The translations under genes and the position numbers were made by a program. A stretch of 64,000 nucleotides of DNA from positions 2,190,501-2,254,500 of the forward strand of contig NZ_CP075187.1 in NCBI RefSeq assembly GCF_020510665.1, read 5' to 3'. Shown in pieces: positions 8,923 through 19,002 of the stretch. Position 1 is the stretch's first letter. Every line of letters starts with the position of its first letter. The notes beneath the pieces are model-generated. The model ran no database searches and was not told the origin of the DNA. It saw only the letters and a list, made by a program, of their open reading frames with translations. The DNA comes from Dechloromonas denitrificans (GTDB taxonomy: Bacteria > Pseudomonadota > Gammaproteobacteria > Burkholderiales > Rhodocyclaceae).

Positions 8923-11558
8923 CAGGCTTCTCCACCTTCTTCAACGTTCGGTGCCGGGGTTTCAGGGGCAGCCTCGACGACCGCCTCTGCCGCATCGCCC
9001 TCGGCTTCCGCTTCGACTTCAACGACGGACTCGGCCACTTTTTCGAGGCCAGCCAGCTTTTCGCCCTCATCGAGCGAAATCAGGGTGACGCCCTGGGTAG
9101 CACGCCCCATGCCGCGAATTTCAGCAACACGGGTCCGGATCAGCACGCCACCGGTCGTGATCAGCATGATTTCATCTTCGTCGCTGACCAGCTTGGCACC
9201 AACGACCGTCCCATTGCGTTCGCTATCGGCAATGGCGCGAACACCTTGCGTACCGCGACCGGAATGACGGAAATCGGCCAAAACGGTACGTTTACCGTAG
9301 CCATTCTCGGTCGCCACCAGCACCGTCGCCTGATCGCTCTCGGCCACCAGCAGGGAAATGACCGACTGGCCTTCCATCAGGCGCATGCCGCGCACGCCGC
9401 GAGCACCACGGCCCATCGGACGAACATCTTCCTCGTCGAACCAGACCGCCTTGCCAGCATCAGACACCAGCACGATGTCGCTCTGGCCGGTGGTCAGCTC
9501 GACGCCGACCAGGATATCGCCTTCGTCCAGCGCCACGGCGATGATGCCGGCCTTGCGCGGGTTGGAGAAGTCGGACAGCGGCGTCTTCTTGACCGTCCCC
9601 ATGACCGTCGCCATGAAGACGTACTGGTCATCGGAGAATTCCTTGACCGGCAGCACGGCATTGATCCGCTCGCCCTCTTCCAGCGGGAAGAGATTGACGA
9701 TCGGCTTGCCGCGGCTGGTCCGGCTACCCTGCGGCGCTTCGTACACCTTCAGCCAGTAGCAACGGCCGCGATTCGAGAAGCACAGGATGTAATCGTGCGT
9801 ATTGGCGACGAACAGGTGATCGACGAAATCTTCGTCCTTGATCGCCGCCGCCTGCTTGCCACGCCCGCCACGACGCTGCGAACGGTAATCGGCCAGCGGC
9901 TGGGCCTTGACATAACCACCGTGCGACAGGGTAACCACCATGTCCATCGGCGTGATGAAATCTTCGATACCGAGTTCCTGCGTGTGCAGCACGATTTCGG
10001 AGCGACGCTCGTCGCCGAACTGCTCGCGGATCGCGGTCAGTTCGGTAACGATGATTTCGGTGATGCGCTGCGGCTTGGCCAGGATGTCGAGCAGATCGAG
10101 GATCTTGGCCATGACGTCCTTGTACTCGCTGACGATCTTGTCCTGCTCCAGACCGGTCAGGCGCTGCAGACGCAGTTCCAGGATGGCCTGGGCCTGTGCA
10201 TCGGACAGGCGGTAGCCCTGCGACGACAAGCCGAATTCCGGCGCCAGACCATCCGGACGCGACGCATCCGAGGCGGCCCGAATCAGCATTTCCTCGACAA
10301 CCGGACTGCGCCACTGACGTTCCATCAAACCACGTTTGGCATCAGCCGGCGTCGGTGCTGCCTTGATCAGCGTGATGATGTCATCGACATTGGACAGCGC
10401 GACAGCCAGACCTTCCAGGATATGGCCACGTTCGCGCGCCTTGCGCAGCTCATAGACCGTACGGCGCGTCACCACTTCGCGGCGATGCGACAGGAAGCAC
10501 TCAAGCATCTGCTTGAGGTTGAGCAAGCGCGGCTGGCCATCGACCAACGCCACCATGTTCATGCCGAAGGTGTCTTGCAGCTGGGTCTGCTTGTAGAGGT
10601 TATTGAGGATGACCTCGCCGACTTCGCCACGCTTCAGTTCGATGACGATACGCATGCCCGATTTGTCGGACTCATCGCGAATATCGGAGATACCCTCGAT
10701 TTTCTTCTCGTTGACCAGTTCGGCGATCTTCTCGATCAGCGACTTCTTGTTAACCTGGTAGGGAATTTCATCGACGATCAGTGCCTGACGCCCATTGCCC
10801 TTTTCCATGTCCTCGAAATGCGTACGGGCGCGCATGACCACGCGACCGCGACCGGTCTTGTAACCTTCGCGCACGCCCATCACACCGTAAATCAGTGCAG
10901 CCGTCGGAAAATCGGGGGCTGGAATGTATTCGATCAGATCGTCAATGGTGATTGCCGGGTTTTCCAGCAGCGCCAGACAACCGGCGATCACTTCATTGAG
11001 GTTGTGCGGCGGAATGTTCGTCGCCATGCCGACCGCAATACCGGAAGAACCGTTGATCAGCAGATTGGGAATACGCGCCGGCATAACCAACGGCTCATGC
11101 TCGGAACCATCATAGTTCGGCCCGAAATCGACGGTTTCCTTATCGAGATCTTCCAGCAACTGGTGGCCGATCTTGGCCATGCGCACTTCGGTGTAACGCA
11201 TCGCTGCCGCGCTGTCGCCGTCCACCGAGCCGAAGTTGCCCTGACCATCGACCAGCATGTAGCGCAGCGAAAAATCCTGCGCCATGCGAACGATGGTTTC
11301 ATAAACGGCGGAGTCACCATGCGGGTGATATTTACCGATCACGTCACCGACGATACGAGCTGATTTCTTGTACGCCTTGTTCCAGTCGTTGTTCAACTCG
11401 TGCATCGCGAACAAGACGCGGCGATGTACCGGCTTCAGGCCGTCACGCGCATCCGGCAGGGCACGACCGACAATCACGCTCATCGCGTAATCGAGATAGG
11501 AACGCCGCATCTCGTCTTCGAGGCTGATCGGCAGAGTTTCTTTGGCGAATTGGTCCAT
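8922..11558 (-). CDS. gyrA: DNA gyrase subunit A
   Basis: 878 residues, full length. Breaks and rejoins DNA in the ATP-driven introduction of negative supercoils, with GyrB. Active-site tyrosine is Tyr122 in [10 protein letters not shown], as in E. coli numbering. The quinolone region reads [13 protein letters not shown]: Ser83 is kept, but position 87 is Glu rather than the Asp of E. coli. The GyrA box QRRGGRG starts the C-terminal wrapping domain, which ends in an acidic tail rich in Glu and Ala. First gene of a six-gene unit ending in ligE. Confidence 0.98.
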   Translation of the reverse strand: MDQFAKETLPISLEDEMRRSYLDYAMSVIVGRALPDARDGLKPVHRRVLFAMHELNNDWNKAYKKSARIVGDVIGKYHPHGDSAVYETIVRMAQDFSLRYMLVDGQGNFGSVDGDSAAAMRYTEVRMAKIGHQLLEDLDKETVDFGPNYDGSEHEPLVMPARIPNLLINGSSGIAVGMATNIPPHNLNEVIAGCLALLENPAITIDDLIEYIPAPDFPTAALIYGVMGVREGYKTGRGRVVMRARTHFEDMEKGNGRQALIVDEIPYQVNKKSLIEKIAELVNEKKIEGISDIRDESDKSGMRIVIELKRGEVGEVILNNLYKQTQLQDTFGMNMVALVDGQPRLLNLKQMLECFLSHRREVVTRRTVYELRKARERGHILEGLAVALSNVDDIITLIKAAPTPADAKRGLMERQWRSPVVEEMLIRAASDASRPDGLAPEFGLSSQGYRLSDAQAQAILELRLQRLTGLEQDKIVSEYKDVMAKILDLLDILAKPQRITEIIVTELTAIREQFGDERRSEIVLHTQELGIEDFITPMDMVVTLSHGGYVKAQPLADYRSQRRGGRGKQAAAIKDEDFVDHLFVANTHDYILCFSNRGRCYWLKVYEAPQGSRTSRGKPIVNLFPLEEGERINAVLPVKEFSDDQYVFMATVMGTVKKTPLSDFSNPRKAGIIAVALDEGDILVGVELTTGQSDIVLVSDAGKAVWFDEEDVRPMGRGARGVRGMRLMEGQSVISLLVAESDQATVLVATENGYGKRTVLADFRHSGRGTQGVRAIADSERNGTVVGAKLVSDEDEIMLITTGGVLIRTRVAEIRGMGRATQGVTLISLDEGEKLAGLEKVAESVVEVEAEAEGDAAEAVVEAAPETPAPNVEEGGEA

Positions 11559-11656
11559 GTCTCACATTCGCACCGCTTGCGCGATGCCGTATTAGTTGAA
11601 TCGAGCGTAATTTGTTATTTTAACACGCCACCATCAATGAACAGACGTCGTTTTCC

Positions 11657-12991
11657 ATGACAACAACACCTGAAATCATCGACCTGCTGATCGAGTCCCG
11701 CTGGATTGCTGCGGTCGACCCTGATGTGGTACTGAAAAACCATGCCGTAGCCATTCACAACGGCCGAATCATCGACATTCTGCCCACCGGCGAAGCACGG
11801 GCACGATATCGGGCGGAGGAACGAGTCACACTCGCCGAACACATCCTCATTCCCGGCCTGATCAATCTGCACACACACGCAGCCATGTCTCTCATGCGCG
11901 GACTGGCCGATGACCTCCCCTTGATGGAATGGCTGCAGGAACACATCTGGCCAGCCGAAGCAGCACACATGTCGGCACAATTCGTGTACGACGGCACCCG
12001 CTTGGCCTGCGCCGAAATGCTCAAGGGCGGCATCACCTGCTTCAGTGACATGTATTTTTATCCCGAAGCAGCAGCAACTGCCGTAGCCGAGTTCGGCATG
12101 CGCGCAATGCTCGGCATCACAACCCTGGAGTTCCCGACCCCTTACGCCAGCGACGCCGATGACTACATCGACAAAGGCCTCGCTGCCCGCGAAAACTGGC
12201 TCGACCATCCACTGATCGGCTTTTGCCTGGCACCACACGCCCCCTACACCGTCTCCGACCTCACTTTCGAGCGCATCCTGACGCTTTCGGCACAACTCAA
12301 CCTGCCGATCCACTGCCACGTTCACGAAACACGCCAGGAGCTGGCCGACAGCCTCAAGCTATACGGGCAAACACCACTTCAACGACTACAGAAACTAGGA
12401 CTAACCGGCCCCTCATTCATCGGCGTACACGCGGCTCATAATGAGGAAAGCGATCTGGCAACACTGGCCGACAGTGGCAGCAGCATCGCGCACTGCCCGA
12501 CATCCAACCTGAAACTGGCGAGCGGGATTGCCCCTGTCGCAAGAATGCGACAACTCGGCATCAATGTGGGCCTGGGCACCGATGGTGCAGCCAGCAACAA
12601 TCGACTCGACCTGTTCGGAGAAATGCGACTGGCCTCACTACTCGCCAAAGGAATCTCCGGCGACGCCAGCGTCCTGCCGGCCAACGAAGTCTTGCGCATG
12701 GCAACACTCAACGGCGCGAGCGCACTCGGCCTCAGCCATGAAACAGGATCAATCACCATTGGCAAGGCTGCAGACCTCTGCGCGGTCGAGCTTGGCAACC
12801 TGGAAACGCAACCTTGTTTTGATCCGCTGTCGCATCTTGTCCACGTTGCCGGACGGGAAAATGTCAGCCATGTTTGGGTCGCCGGAAAGTGTTGCGTAGA
12901 CCACAAAACTTTACGCACGAATGGGCAAAATGACTTGGATTCGGCCATTGCCCTATGGCAAAATAAGCTTGAAGTCCGCGGTGAGGCTTAG
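11657..12991 (+). CDS. mtaD: 5-methylthioadenosine/S-adenosylhomocysteine deaminase
   Basis: 444 residues, amidohydrolase (TRZ/ATZ) family. Metal ligands are visible in LINLHTHAAMSLMRGL, CHVHETRQE, GVHAAHNEESD and GTDGAASNNRLDL. Probably deaminates MTA or SAH to the inosine form in the methylthio/SAM recycling route; related members use other aminated purines or pyrimidines, so the substrate is inferred. Divergent from gyrA across a 98 bp gap. I see no Shine-Dalgarno sequence before the ATG. One dispersed word lies near its start (IAAVD). Confidence 0.88.
   Translation: MTTTPEIIDLLIESRWIAAVDPDVVLKNHAVAIHNGRIIDILPTGEARARYRAEERVTLAEHILIPGLINLHTHAAMSLMRGLADDLPLMEWLQEHIWPAEAAHMSAQFVYDGTRLACAEMLKGGITCFSDMYFYPEAAATAVAEFGMRAMLGITTLEFPTPYASDADDYIDKGLAARENWLDHPLIGFCLAPHAPYTVSDLTFERILTLSAQLNLPIHCHVHETRQELADSLKLYGQTPLQRLQKLGLTGPSFIGVHAAHNEESDLATLADSGSSIAHCPTSNLKLASGIAPVARMRQLGINVGLGTDGAASNNRLDLFGEMRLASLLAKGISGDASVLPANEVLRMATLNGASALGLSHETGSITIGKAADLCAVELGNLETQPCFDPLSHLVHVAGRENVSHVWVAGKCCVDHKTLRTNGQNDLDSAIALWQNKLEVRGEA
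11707..11719 (+). repeat. Dispersed word TGCTGCGGTCGAC, copy 2
   Basis: Exact match inside mtaD, same direction as the gene, read as AAVD. Confidence 0.8.
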
Positions 12992-13047
12992 TTTTAGCTG
13001 AATTTGCGGGTCAAGGATTTTTAAATTTTCTTCAACGAGGGAAAACA

Positions 13048-13707
13048 ATGATCAAAAACATCGCCAAGAAAACACTGGTTCTGGCCCTGCTGGCCGGTAT
13101 CGGTTTCGCTGCTACTGCTCAAGAACGCGTTTACGTGATCGACCAGCGCGACGTCGTCGCCAAGTCCGGTTTCGGCCTGTGCTGGCGCACCGGTTACTGG
13201 ACCCCGGCTGCTGCCGCCAAGGACGCTGCCGGTTGCGAATGCGACAAGGACCTGCTGCCGAAGGAAGCCTGTGAAGCTGCTGCCAAGGGCGCTGCCGGCG
13301 GTGCTGCCGTTGCTGGTCCGAAGCCGTCCGGTGAAAAGATCACCGTCGCTGCCGACGCCCTGTTCGACTTCAACAAGGCTGTTCTGCGTCCGGCTGGTAA
13401 AGCCAAGCTCGATGAGCTGGTTTCCAAGGCCAAGGCCATCAAGCTGGAAGTGATCCTGGCCGTTGGCCACACCGACCGTATCGGTGGCGATGCCTACAAC
13501 CAGAAGCTGTCTGAAAAGCGTGCTGCTGCCGTCAAGGAATACCTGGTTTCCAAGGGTATCGAAGCCAACCGTGTTTACACCGAAGGCAAGGGCGAGAAGC
13601 AGCCGGTTACCGGCGACAAGTGCAAGGGTAACGGCAAGTCCAAGGCCCTGATCGACTGCCTGCAGCCGGATCGTCGCGTTGACATCGAAGTGATCGGCAC
13701 CAAGTAA
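13048..13707 (+). CDS. OmpA-family outer-membrane/peptidoglycan-binding protein
   Basis: 219 residues. Signal peptide MIKNIAKKTLVLALLAGIGFAATAQ, a short Cys-containing N-terminal region (CWRTGYW, CECDKDLL) and a C-terminal OmpA domain: ALFDFNKAVLRPAGKAKLDEL, GHTDRIGG and PDRRVDIEV, the peptidoglycan-binding signature. There is no eight-strand barrel; the N-terminal part is too short. A clear ribosome site (GAGGG) precedes the ATG, codon use is markedly biased, and a strong terminator follows, all suggesting a highly expressed structural protein. Confidence 0.93.
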   Translation: MIKNIAKKTLVLALLAGIGFAATAQERVYVIDQRDVVAKSGFGLCWRTGYWTPAAAAKDAAGCECDKDLLPKEACEAAAKGAAGGAAVAGPKPSGEKITVAADALFDFNKAVLRPAGKAKLDELVSKAKAIKLEVILAVGHTDRIGGDAYNQKLSEKRAAAVKEYLVSKGIEANRVYTEGKGEKQPVTGDKCKGNGKSKALIDCLQPDRRVDIEVIGTK

Positions 13708-13724
13708 TCTGCCGAAGCTTCAAC

Positions 13725-13756
13725 AAAAAGCCCCGCCCAGCGGGGCTTTTTCTTTT
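13725..13756 (+). terminator. Intrinsic terminator after the OmpA-like gene
   Basis: Near-perfect GC stem (AAAAAGCCCCGC / GCGGGGCTTTTT) with a 3-nt loop, followed by TCTTTT, 17 nt after the stop codon. The A and T tracts make it usable in both directions. Confidence 0.93.
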
Positions 13757-13777
13757 CATCCACTTTCATAGACCAAA

Positions 13778-14476
13778 ATGCTCAACGCTGATCCCGCAGA
13801 ACTCGATAAATTTGGCGAACTTGCTCACCGCTGGTGGGACCCGAATAGCGAATTCAAGCCCCTGCACGACATCAATCCACTGCGACTGGACTGGATTAAC
13901 CGCAACGTCGGACTTTCCGGTAAAAAAGTGCTTGATGTGGGTTGTGGTGGTGGTTTGCTTTCGGAAGGCATGGCCCGAATGGGCGCCGATGTCATCGGCA
14001 TCGACCTCTCTGAAAAACCGCTTGGCGTCGCCCGCCTGCATTTGCTGGAAACCGGCCAGAAGGTTGACTACCGCAAGATCGCCGTCGAACAGCTGGCGGA
14101 AGAAATGCCCGGCGCCTTTGACGCGGTCACCTGCCTGGAAATGCTCGAACATGTCCCCAACCCATCGAGCGTCGTCAGCGCATGCGCTCGCCTGGTCAAA
14201 CCCGGTGGGCAGGTTTTCTTTTCGACACTGAACCGCAATCCGAAATCCTATCTGTTCGCAGTGCTCGGTGCGGAATACATCCTCAAGATGCTACCCAAGG
14301 GCACCCACGACTACGCCAAGTTCATCAAGCCATCGGAACTGGCTCGCTGGGCCAAGCAGACTGGGCTGGAGCCGGATGAAATGCTGGGTATGAGCTACAA
14401 CCCGCTGCTCAAGGAATATTCACTGGGACAGGACACCAGCGTCAATTACCTGTTGCGCACCACCCGGCATGTTTGA
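13778..14476 (+). CDS. ubiG: Ubiquinone biosynthesis O-methyltransferase
   Basis: 232 residues. SAM-dependent methyltransferase performing both O-methylations of ubiquinone synthesis. N terminus [18 protein letters not shown] and ...[11 protein letters not shown] are UbiG hallmarks; SAM motif [18 protein letters not shown], then [12 protein letters not shown]. The 3' end overlaps gph by 8 nt, a common ubiG-gph pairing. Confidence 0.96.
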   Translation: MLNADPAELDKFGELAHRWWDPNSEFKPLHDINPLRLDWINRNVGLSGKKVLDVGCGGGLLSEGMARMGADVIGIDLSEKPLGVARLHLLETGQKVDYRKIAVEQLAEEMPGAFDAVTCLEMLEHVPNPSSVVSACARLVKPGGQVFFSTLNRNPKSYLFAVLGAEYILKMLPKGTHDYAKFIKPSELARWAKQTGLEPDEMLGMSYNPLLKEYSLGQDTSVNYLLRTTRHV

Positions 14477-15137
14477 AGCGGTTCTCTTCGACCTGGATGG
14501 CACGCTGGCTGACACCGCCCCGGACCTGGGCGGTGCCGCCAATTTTTTGCTCCAGGAAGAAGGTCGACCGCAGCAAGCTCTCGACAAGCTGCGCCCTTAC
14601 ACCTCACAAGGTGTGCGCGGCTTGCTCAAGGCCGGCTTCGATCTCGATCCCGGATCACCGGAATACGATCGACTGGCTGAGCGCTTCCTGGAAATCTATG
14701 CTGAGCGGCTGTGCGATCAAAGCACCTTGTTCAACGGCATTCCGGATTTGCTCGATCAACTGGAAAACCGGGGACTCAGCTGGGGCATCGTGACCAACAA
14801 ACGAATGCGTTTCACCGATCCGCTGGTCAAATTGCTAGGACTGACACCGCGCACCCGCTGCGTTGTCAGCGGAGACACGACACCGGAGGCCAAACCCTCG
14901 GCACGCCCGATCCTGTACGCCTGCCAGAACCTCAAGGCCGACCCGGCACGCAGCATTTATGTCGGCGATGATCTACGCGACATCCAGGCAGGACGAGCCG
15001 CCGGCTGCTTCACCGTGGCCGTCTCTTATGGCTATCTCGGCCACAATGGGCCGCTGGAGACTTGGGGGGCCGATCTGATCATTGACCACCCATCCGAACT
15101 GGCCGACTACGTGGCTAGCTGCGTCGGGCAGAAATAA
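14469..15137 (+). CDS. gph: Phosphoglycolate phosphatase (HAD family)
   Basis: 222 residues. Dephosphorylates 2-phosphoglycolate. HAD motif [14 protein letters not shown], motif II IVTNK, motif III near the conserved Lys of EAKPSARPI, and motif [18 protein letters not shown]. Translationally coupled to ubiG. The last 23 nt overlap the 3' end of the convergent methyltransferase gene on the minus strand. Confidence 0.93.
   Translation: MFEAVLFDLDGTLADTAPDLGGAANFLLQEEGRPQQALDKLRPYTSQGVRGLLKAGFDLDPGSPEYDRLAERFLEIYAERLCDQSTLFNGIPDLLDQLENRGLSWGIVTNKRMRFTDPLVKLLGLTPRTRCVVSGDTTPEAKPSARPILYACQNLKADPARSIYVGDDLRDIQAGRAAGCFTVAVSYGYLGHNGPLETWGADLIIDHPSELADYVASCVGQK
14563..14575 (-). repeat. Dispersed word TGCTGCGGTCGAC, copy 3
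   Basis: Exact match on the minus strand inside gph, read by the gene as RPQQ, a frame used by no other copy. Confidence 0.8.
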
Positions 15138-16287
15138 GCAGGTTGCGCGGCGTCAACTGCCGAGAACAAAAAACACCCAGCTCAACGCGATAGCCGCTGA
15201 TCTCGAGAAATCCGGCCAGATCAAGCGCCAGCCAGACTTCAAGTGGCCGGCGAAAAGCGTGTCGAACCACAGAAAAGCGCATCACCTGGCGCTGCCGCTG
15301 CCACCCCTGCGCCTCGAACTCGGCAGCAGAACGATTGCCCGGCACCGGCAAAGCCTCGCGTTCAGCCATCAAGGTCAGAAAATCCTCAAATGGCAGCCGA
15401 AACCAGGCGGCCGGGACCGGCTTGAAGGTTTTATAAACATTGCCGGACACTTGACGGCGATACGCATCAAACCCCAGTTTCCAAGCCATTTCCTTATCCC
15501 GCAGGCGCGCCAGCCTGGGCGATGCAGTCACTGTTTCGGTCACCGCCAGACGCGTATCGTCGCGCGTCAGGACAGTTGCCAGCCTCGGCGACAAGGGTTG
15601 ATATGACTGGGTAACGCCCCGGTGGTAACAGCACGGCGCGACATCAAATTGCTTCACCTCCCGCGCCACACCATGACGGATCAAGCGGCGATGCAACTCG
15701 CCACAGGCATGCAGGGCTACCGCATGCTGACCAGACTGCGGCCAATCTGTCACGGTCAACGCATCCGCCTCAAGAAATTCCTGCGGCAATTGCTGACGAG
15801 CAGCCAACTGCCGCCCCTCCTGACAAAGCTGACGATCGATTTCCAGCGTGCTGACAGGCATCTGCCACTGCAGGGCAAGCAAACGGCCGAGATGCCCCTT
15901 GCCGCCACACCAGTCGATCACAGGCAGGGCCTGATGCGCTGTGGATGCGGCAAAAGCCTCGATTTGTTCTCGCTTTCGCCCGGGAATGTCACGACACCAA
16001 CGCGGCCCATGTTCGACCATCGGCACTTTCGCTCGCTCCGGCAAAGCCGCCAGCGCAACAAGATCGCCCCACTCAGGCTGATGCCTGGCCAGCAAGGCCA
16101 GGGCCGCCGCACCGTCATCGTTCAGCCGGCTGACCTCGGCCTCGGACAAGGCATTCAGTTCATCAAACAAAGCCGGATAGCTTTCGCACCAGGCTGGCAA
16201 GGGCTCACGGAATGGTTGCGGATGCCAGCACGGCCGACTGGCGGCGAGCAGAGCATCAATGTCACGCTGACGTACCGCGAGATTCAT
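15115..16287 (-). CDS. Predicted SAM-dependent methyltransferase (Methyltransf_32-like)
   Basis: 390 residues. A methyltransferase core lies in the middle: VIDWCGGKGHLGRLLA (SAM loop), STLEIDRQLCQEG and VALHACGELHRRLIR, followed by FDVAPCCYHRG. This pattern resembles the Methyltransf_32 family of uncharacterised rRNA/tRNA-type methyltransferases; the substrate is unknown. The start overlaps the stop of the upstream solute-binding protein (ATGA) and the 3' end overlaps gph on the other strand. Confidence 0.75.
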   Translation of the reverse strand: MNLAVRQRDIDALLAASRPCWHPQPFREPLPAWCESYPALFDELNALSEAEVSRLNDDGAAALALLARHQPEWGDLVALAALPERAKVPMVEHGPRWCRDIPGRKREQIEAFAASTAHQALPVIDWCGGKGHLGRLLALQWQMPVSTLEIDRQLCQEGRQLAARQQLPQEFLEADALTVTDWPQSGQHAVALHACGELHRRLIRHGVAREVKQFDVAPCCYHRGVTQSYQPLSPRLATVLTRDDTRLAVTETVTASPRLARLRDKEMAWKLGFDAYRRQVSGNVYKTFKPVPAAWFRLPFEDFLTLMAEREALPVPGNRSAAEFEAQGWQRQRQVMRFSVVRHAFRRPLEVWLALDLAGFLEISGYRVELGVFCSRQLTPRNLLISARRS

Positions 16288-18428
16288 TTCAGCGCAGCTC
16301 GTTGCTCACGTCGACGGTAAGCGCTCCAGGCCGGCAACAAGGCCAGCACCAGGACCAGCACAGCCAGCCCGATTGGCCAGAAAACCGGCGGATTCCACAA
16401 TTTTCGTGCATTGCTGCGGTCGACCGTGTCAATTCGCTGATATTTCAGAATGTTGTTCCCGACTTCACTTGGCTTACGATTTTTCAACCAGCGATGGCTC
16501 AAGGTATAGCTTTTGGGATGAAAGCCGAAGACCCAGGGAGCATCATGGTGCAAAAGCCCGTTCATTTCGCGGACGATCGCCAGACGCTCCGGCGTGTTGT
16601 CCATATTTTTCATGCGGGCGAACAAGCGATCAAACGCCGGATTGGCGTAATTCGAAGCATTTTCACCCCCTCGAACGACCTTGCCTTCATTGCCATCGAG
16701 CAGGAAAAAGAAATTTTCCGGATCGGGGTAATCGGCATTCCAGCCCAGATAATAGAGTTGGACATTACCCTTGCGTATCTTGTCCTGGAAACGATTGAAG
16801 TCCGTCGAACGGACAACCAGCTGGATGTCGATCTTGGCAAACTGACGGACCAGCCAATCCAGCCGGGATTTTTCACCGCTTCCTCCGCCGGTCGTATCAA
16901 GATTGACGACCAGCGGCTCCCCTGTTTTTTCATCGCGCCCGTTCGGATAGCCCGCCTCGACCATCAACTGGCGCGCCTGCTCGATCGGCTTGCGCTTGGG
17001 CTTGCCATCGACCCAGTCATAGACCACACGATCGATTCCCGCTTCGCCATTCTCGTAACCGAAAATCCCCGGCGGCAAAGGCCCTTGCGCGGCAATGCCC
17101 CGGCCATTGGCAAAAATCGAAATGTACTCTTCCTGATCGATGGCAATTGAAATTGCCTGCCGCAAACGGGTTGACCGCGGCACCAGCCCGCCGACGACCG
17201 GATCGAGCATATTGAAGCCCATGTAGAAGGTCGAACTCTTGACCGAGGTCAGCAGCCGGATACCCTTGGCCTGCATTTCGTCAGTCAGCCCCACCTCGCC
17301 ACCGACATTGACGCGAACCGCCTGATCGAAGCTATCCGAGGAAATCCCGGAAGCATCGTAATACCCCTGCAGGAACTTGTTCCAGTAAGGAATGGCCTCC
17401 TTCTCGCGGGTAAAGATTGCCCGATCGATGAACGGCAGCGATTTGCCGCAATCGTCCAGCAACCCCGTTGCACGATCGCTCGCCTCACCTTCGCAGGGAT
17501 AAGTCTGGCCGTGGAAATTCGGATTCCGGACAAGCACCATGCGACGATTCGGATCATTCTCAGCCAGAAAATACGGCCCCGTTCCAACCGGCCACCAGTC
17601 CAGTGAGAAGTTCTTCGCCGCCATGCCCGGCTGGCTGAAAAAGCGGTCGACCTCACGCGGCACCGGCGCAAAGAACGGCATCGCCAGCCAATAAAGAAAC
17701 TGTGGATACTTGCCCTTGATACGGATGCGCCAGGTCAGTGCATCGACTTTCTGAACGCCCGACAAGGCATGCTCATCGAGGTCCAGCCAGGCATCTTTCG
17801 GCAAGGCTTTGGCCGCCTGCCCAAGCGATTCGCCCAAGGCTTGCAAACCAACGATCTTGTCGGCCATCATGCCAAAAATCGGCGAATGCAGACGCGGATG
17901 AGCCAGTCGCTTGATCTGGTAGATGTAGTCATCGGCGGTCAGTTCGCGTGTTGCCGTTGCTGCAAAGTCGCCCAGTGATTGACGACCATCGGCCGCACTT
18001 TTGCCCAGGTAAAGCGGTTGACCGTGCGCATCGAGCGCAAAAGCCGGATGCGGCTGAAAGCGGATGCCCGGCTTCAATTTCAATTCATACACACTCTCGA
18101 CTACCTTCTCCGGTGCCACATCAGCCGGTAACTCACGGCCCGCGGCATCGAAAAACCGCGGCTGCGGCACGGCCTCGACGGTAGCCGGCATCAATTCGTA
18201 GGGACGCTTGAGATAGTGATACTGCAAGGGCGGTTCATAAATCTGCCCGGTAAATGCCAGCTCATCCTCGGTGTAGGACTGGGCCGGATCAAGATGCTTC
18301 GGGCGTTCGGTGAATACGGTGTAAAGAATATTCTGCCCGGCATCTGCAGCCGGATAGGGATCGTTCCAGGACTGCCCGCAACCGGCCAGTAACAGGAAGA
18401 AAGAGAGGCAGGCAAAATTTGTTCGCAT
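16284..18428 (-). CDS. Large solute-binding lipoprotein, peptide/nickel (SBP_bac_5) family
   Basis: 714 residues from the ATG at 18428, giving MRTNFACLSFFLLLAGC with a lipobox (LLAGC, Cys17). The body follows the oligopeptide-binding family but is longer than the usual ~530 residues. The C terminus is unusual: a hydrophobic segment (GLAVLVLVLALLPAW, about 681-703) then a basic RRREQR tail, predicting a membrane anchor at both ends. No permease or ATPase gene is adjacent; it is coupled to a methyltransferase gene instead. Substrate unknown. Confidence 0.82.
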   Translation of the reverse strand: MRTNFACLSFFLLLAGCGQSWNDPYPAADAGQNILYTVFTERPKHLDPAQSYTEDELAFTGQIYEPPLQYHYLKRPYELMPATVEAVPQPRFFDAAGRELPADVAPEKVVESVYELKLKPGIRFQPHPAFALDAHGQPLYLGKSAADGRQSLGDFAATATRELTADDYIYQIKRLAHPRLHSPIFGMMADKIVGLQALGESLGQAAKALPKDAWLDLDEHALSGVQKVDALTWRIRIKGKYPQFLYWLAMPFFAPVPREVDRFFSQPGMAAKNFSLDWWPVGTGPYFLAENDPNRRMVLVRNPNFHGQTYPCEGEASDRATGLLDDCGKSLPFIDRAIFTREKEAIPYWNKFLQGYYDASGISSDSFDQAVRVNVGGEVGLTDEMQAKGIRLLTSVKSSTFYMGFNMLDPVVGGLVPRSTRLRQAISIAIDQEEYISIFANGRGIAAQGPLPPGIFGYENGEAGIDRVVYDWVDGKPKRKPIEQARQLMVEAGYPNGRDEKTGEPLVVNLDTTGGGSGEKSRLDWLVRQFAKIDIQLVVRSTDFNRFQDKIRKGNVQLYYLGWNADYPDPENFFFLLDGNEGKVVRGGENASNYANPAFDRLFARMKNMDNTPERLAIVREMNGLLHHDAPWVFGFHPKSYTLSHRWLKNRKPSEVGNNILKYQRIDTVDRSNARKLWNPPVFWPIGLAVLVLVLALLPAWSAYRRREQRAALK
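16412..16424 (+). repeat. Dispersed word TGCTGCGGTCGAC, copy 4
   Basis: Exact match near the 3' end of the solute-binding lipoprotein gene, antisense to it; the gene reads VDRSN. Confidence 0.8.
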
Positions 18429-18513
18429 GGGCGAGAGTTTAACAAATGACGAGTTGACCGCCCGGACACGATTTGCCCACAATGGCCCAAACCCGATAAC
18501 AAAAAGGCAAGCC

Positions 18514-18969
18514 ATGCTCGACACCCAAATCCCCGACTTTTCCCTGCCAGCCACCAGTGGCCAGACGTTCAACCTTGCCGCCCAGGCCGGCAAGATCGTG
18601 GTCATCTATTTCTACCCCAAGGACAGCACGCCGGGCTGCACCACGCAGGGACAGAATTTCCGTGATCTGCATAACGAGTTTGCCGCGGTCGACGCAGTGA
18701 TTCTGGGCATTTCCCGCGACAGCCTGAAATCGCACGAAAACTTCAAAGCGAAGCAGGAATTCCCCTTCGAGCTAGGATCGGACAGCGATGAAGCCGTATG
18801 CAATCTGTTCGGCGTCATGAAAATGAAAAACATGTATGGCAAACAGGTTCGTGGCGTGGAACGCAGCACCTTTATCATCGACCGAAAAGGTGTTCTGCGC
18901 CGCGAATGGCGTGGCGTCAAAGTACCGGGCCACGTTCAGGAAGTACTCGATTTCGTCAAAACGATTTAA
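18514..18969 (+). CDS. bcp: Thiol peroxidase of the Bcp/PrxQ family
   Basis: 151 residues from the ATG that gives MLDTQIPDFSLP, the normal family start. Reduces peroxides in the cytosol. Peroxidatic Cys42 is in STPGCTTQGQNF. E. coli-type Bcp has a second Cys five residues later; here that position is not Cys and the only other Cys is Cys96 (DEAVCNLFG), so resolution must use Cys96 or an external thiol. Followed 33 bp later by phoH on the same strand. Confidence 0.92.
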   Translation: MLDTQIPDFSLPATSGQTFNLAAQAGKIVVIYFYPKDSTPGCTTQGQNFRDLHNEFAAVDAVILGISRDSLKSHENFKAKQEFPFELGSDSDEAVCNLFGVMKMKNMYGKQVRGVERSTFIIDRKGVLRREWRGVKVPGHVQEVLDFVKTI

Positions 18970-19002
18970 CTCCTTTTCCCACCCCGACCAAAGGCCCACT
19001 CC

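Noticed and set aside
11214..11310. Glu at GyrA position 87 as a quinolone-resistance mutation
   Set aside because: Glu may simply be the natural residue in this lineage; nothing else points to selection.
7633..11363. Very long plus-strand open frames opposite serC and gyrA
   Set aside because: They are antisense to well-supported genes; the products show no family pattern and mirror codon bias of a GC-rich coding strand.
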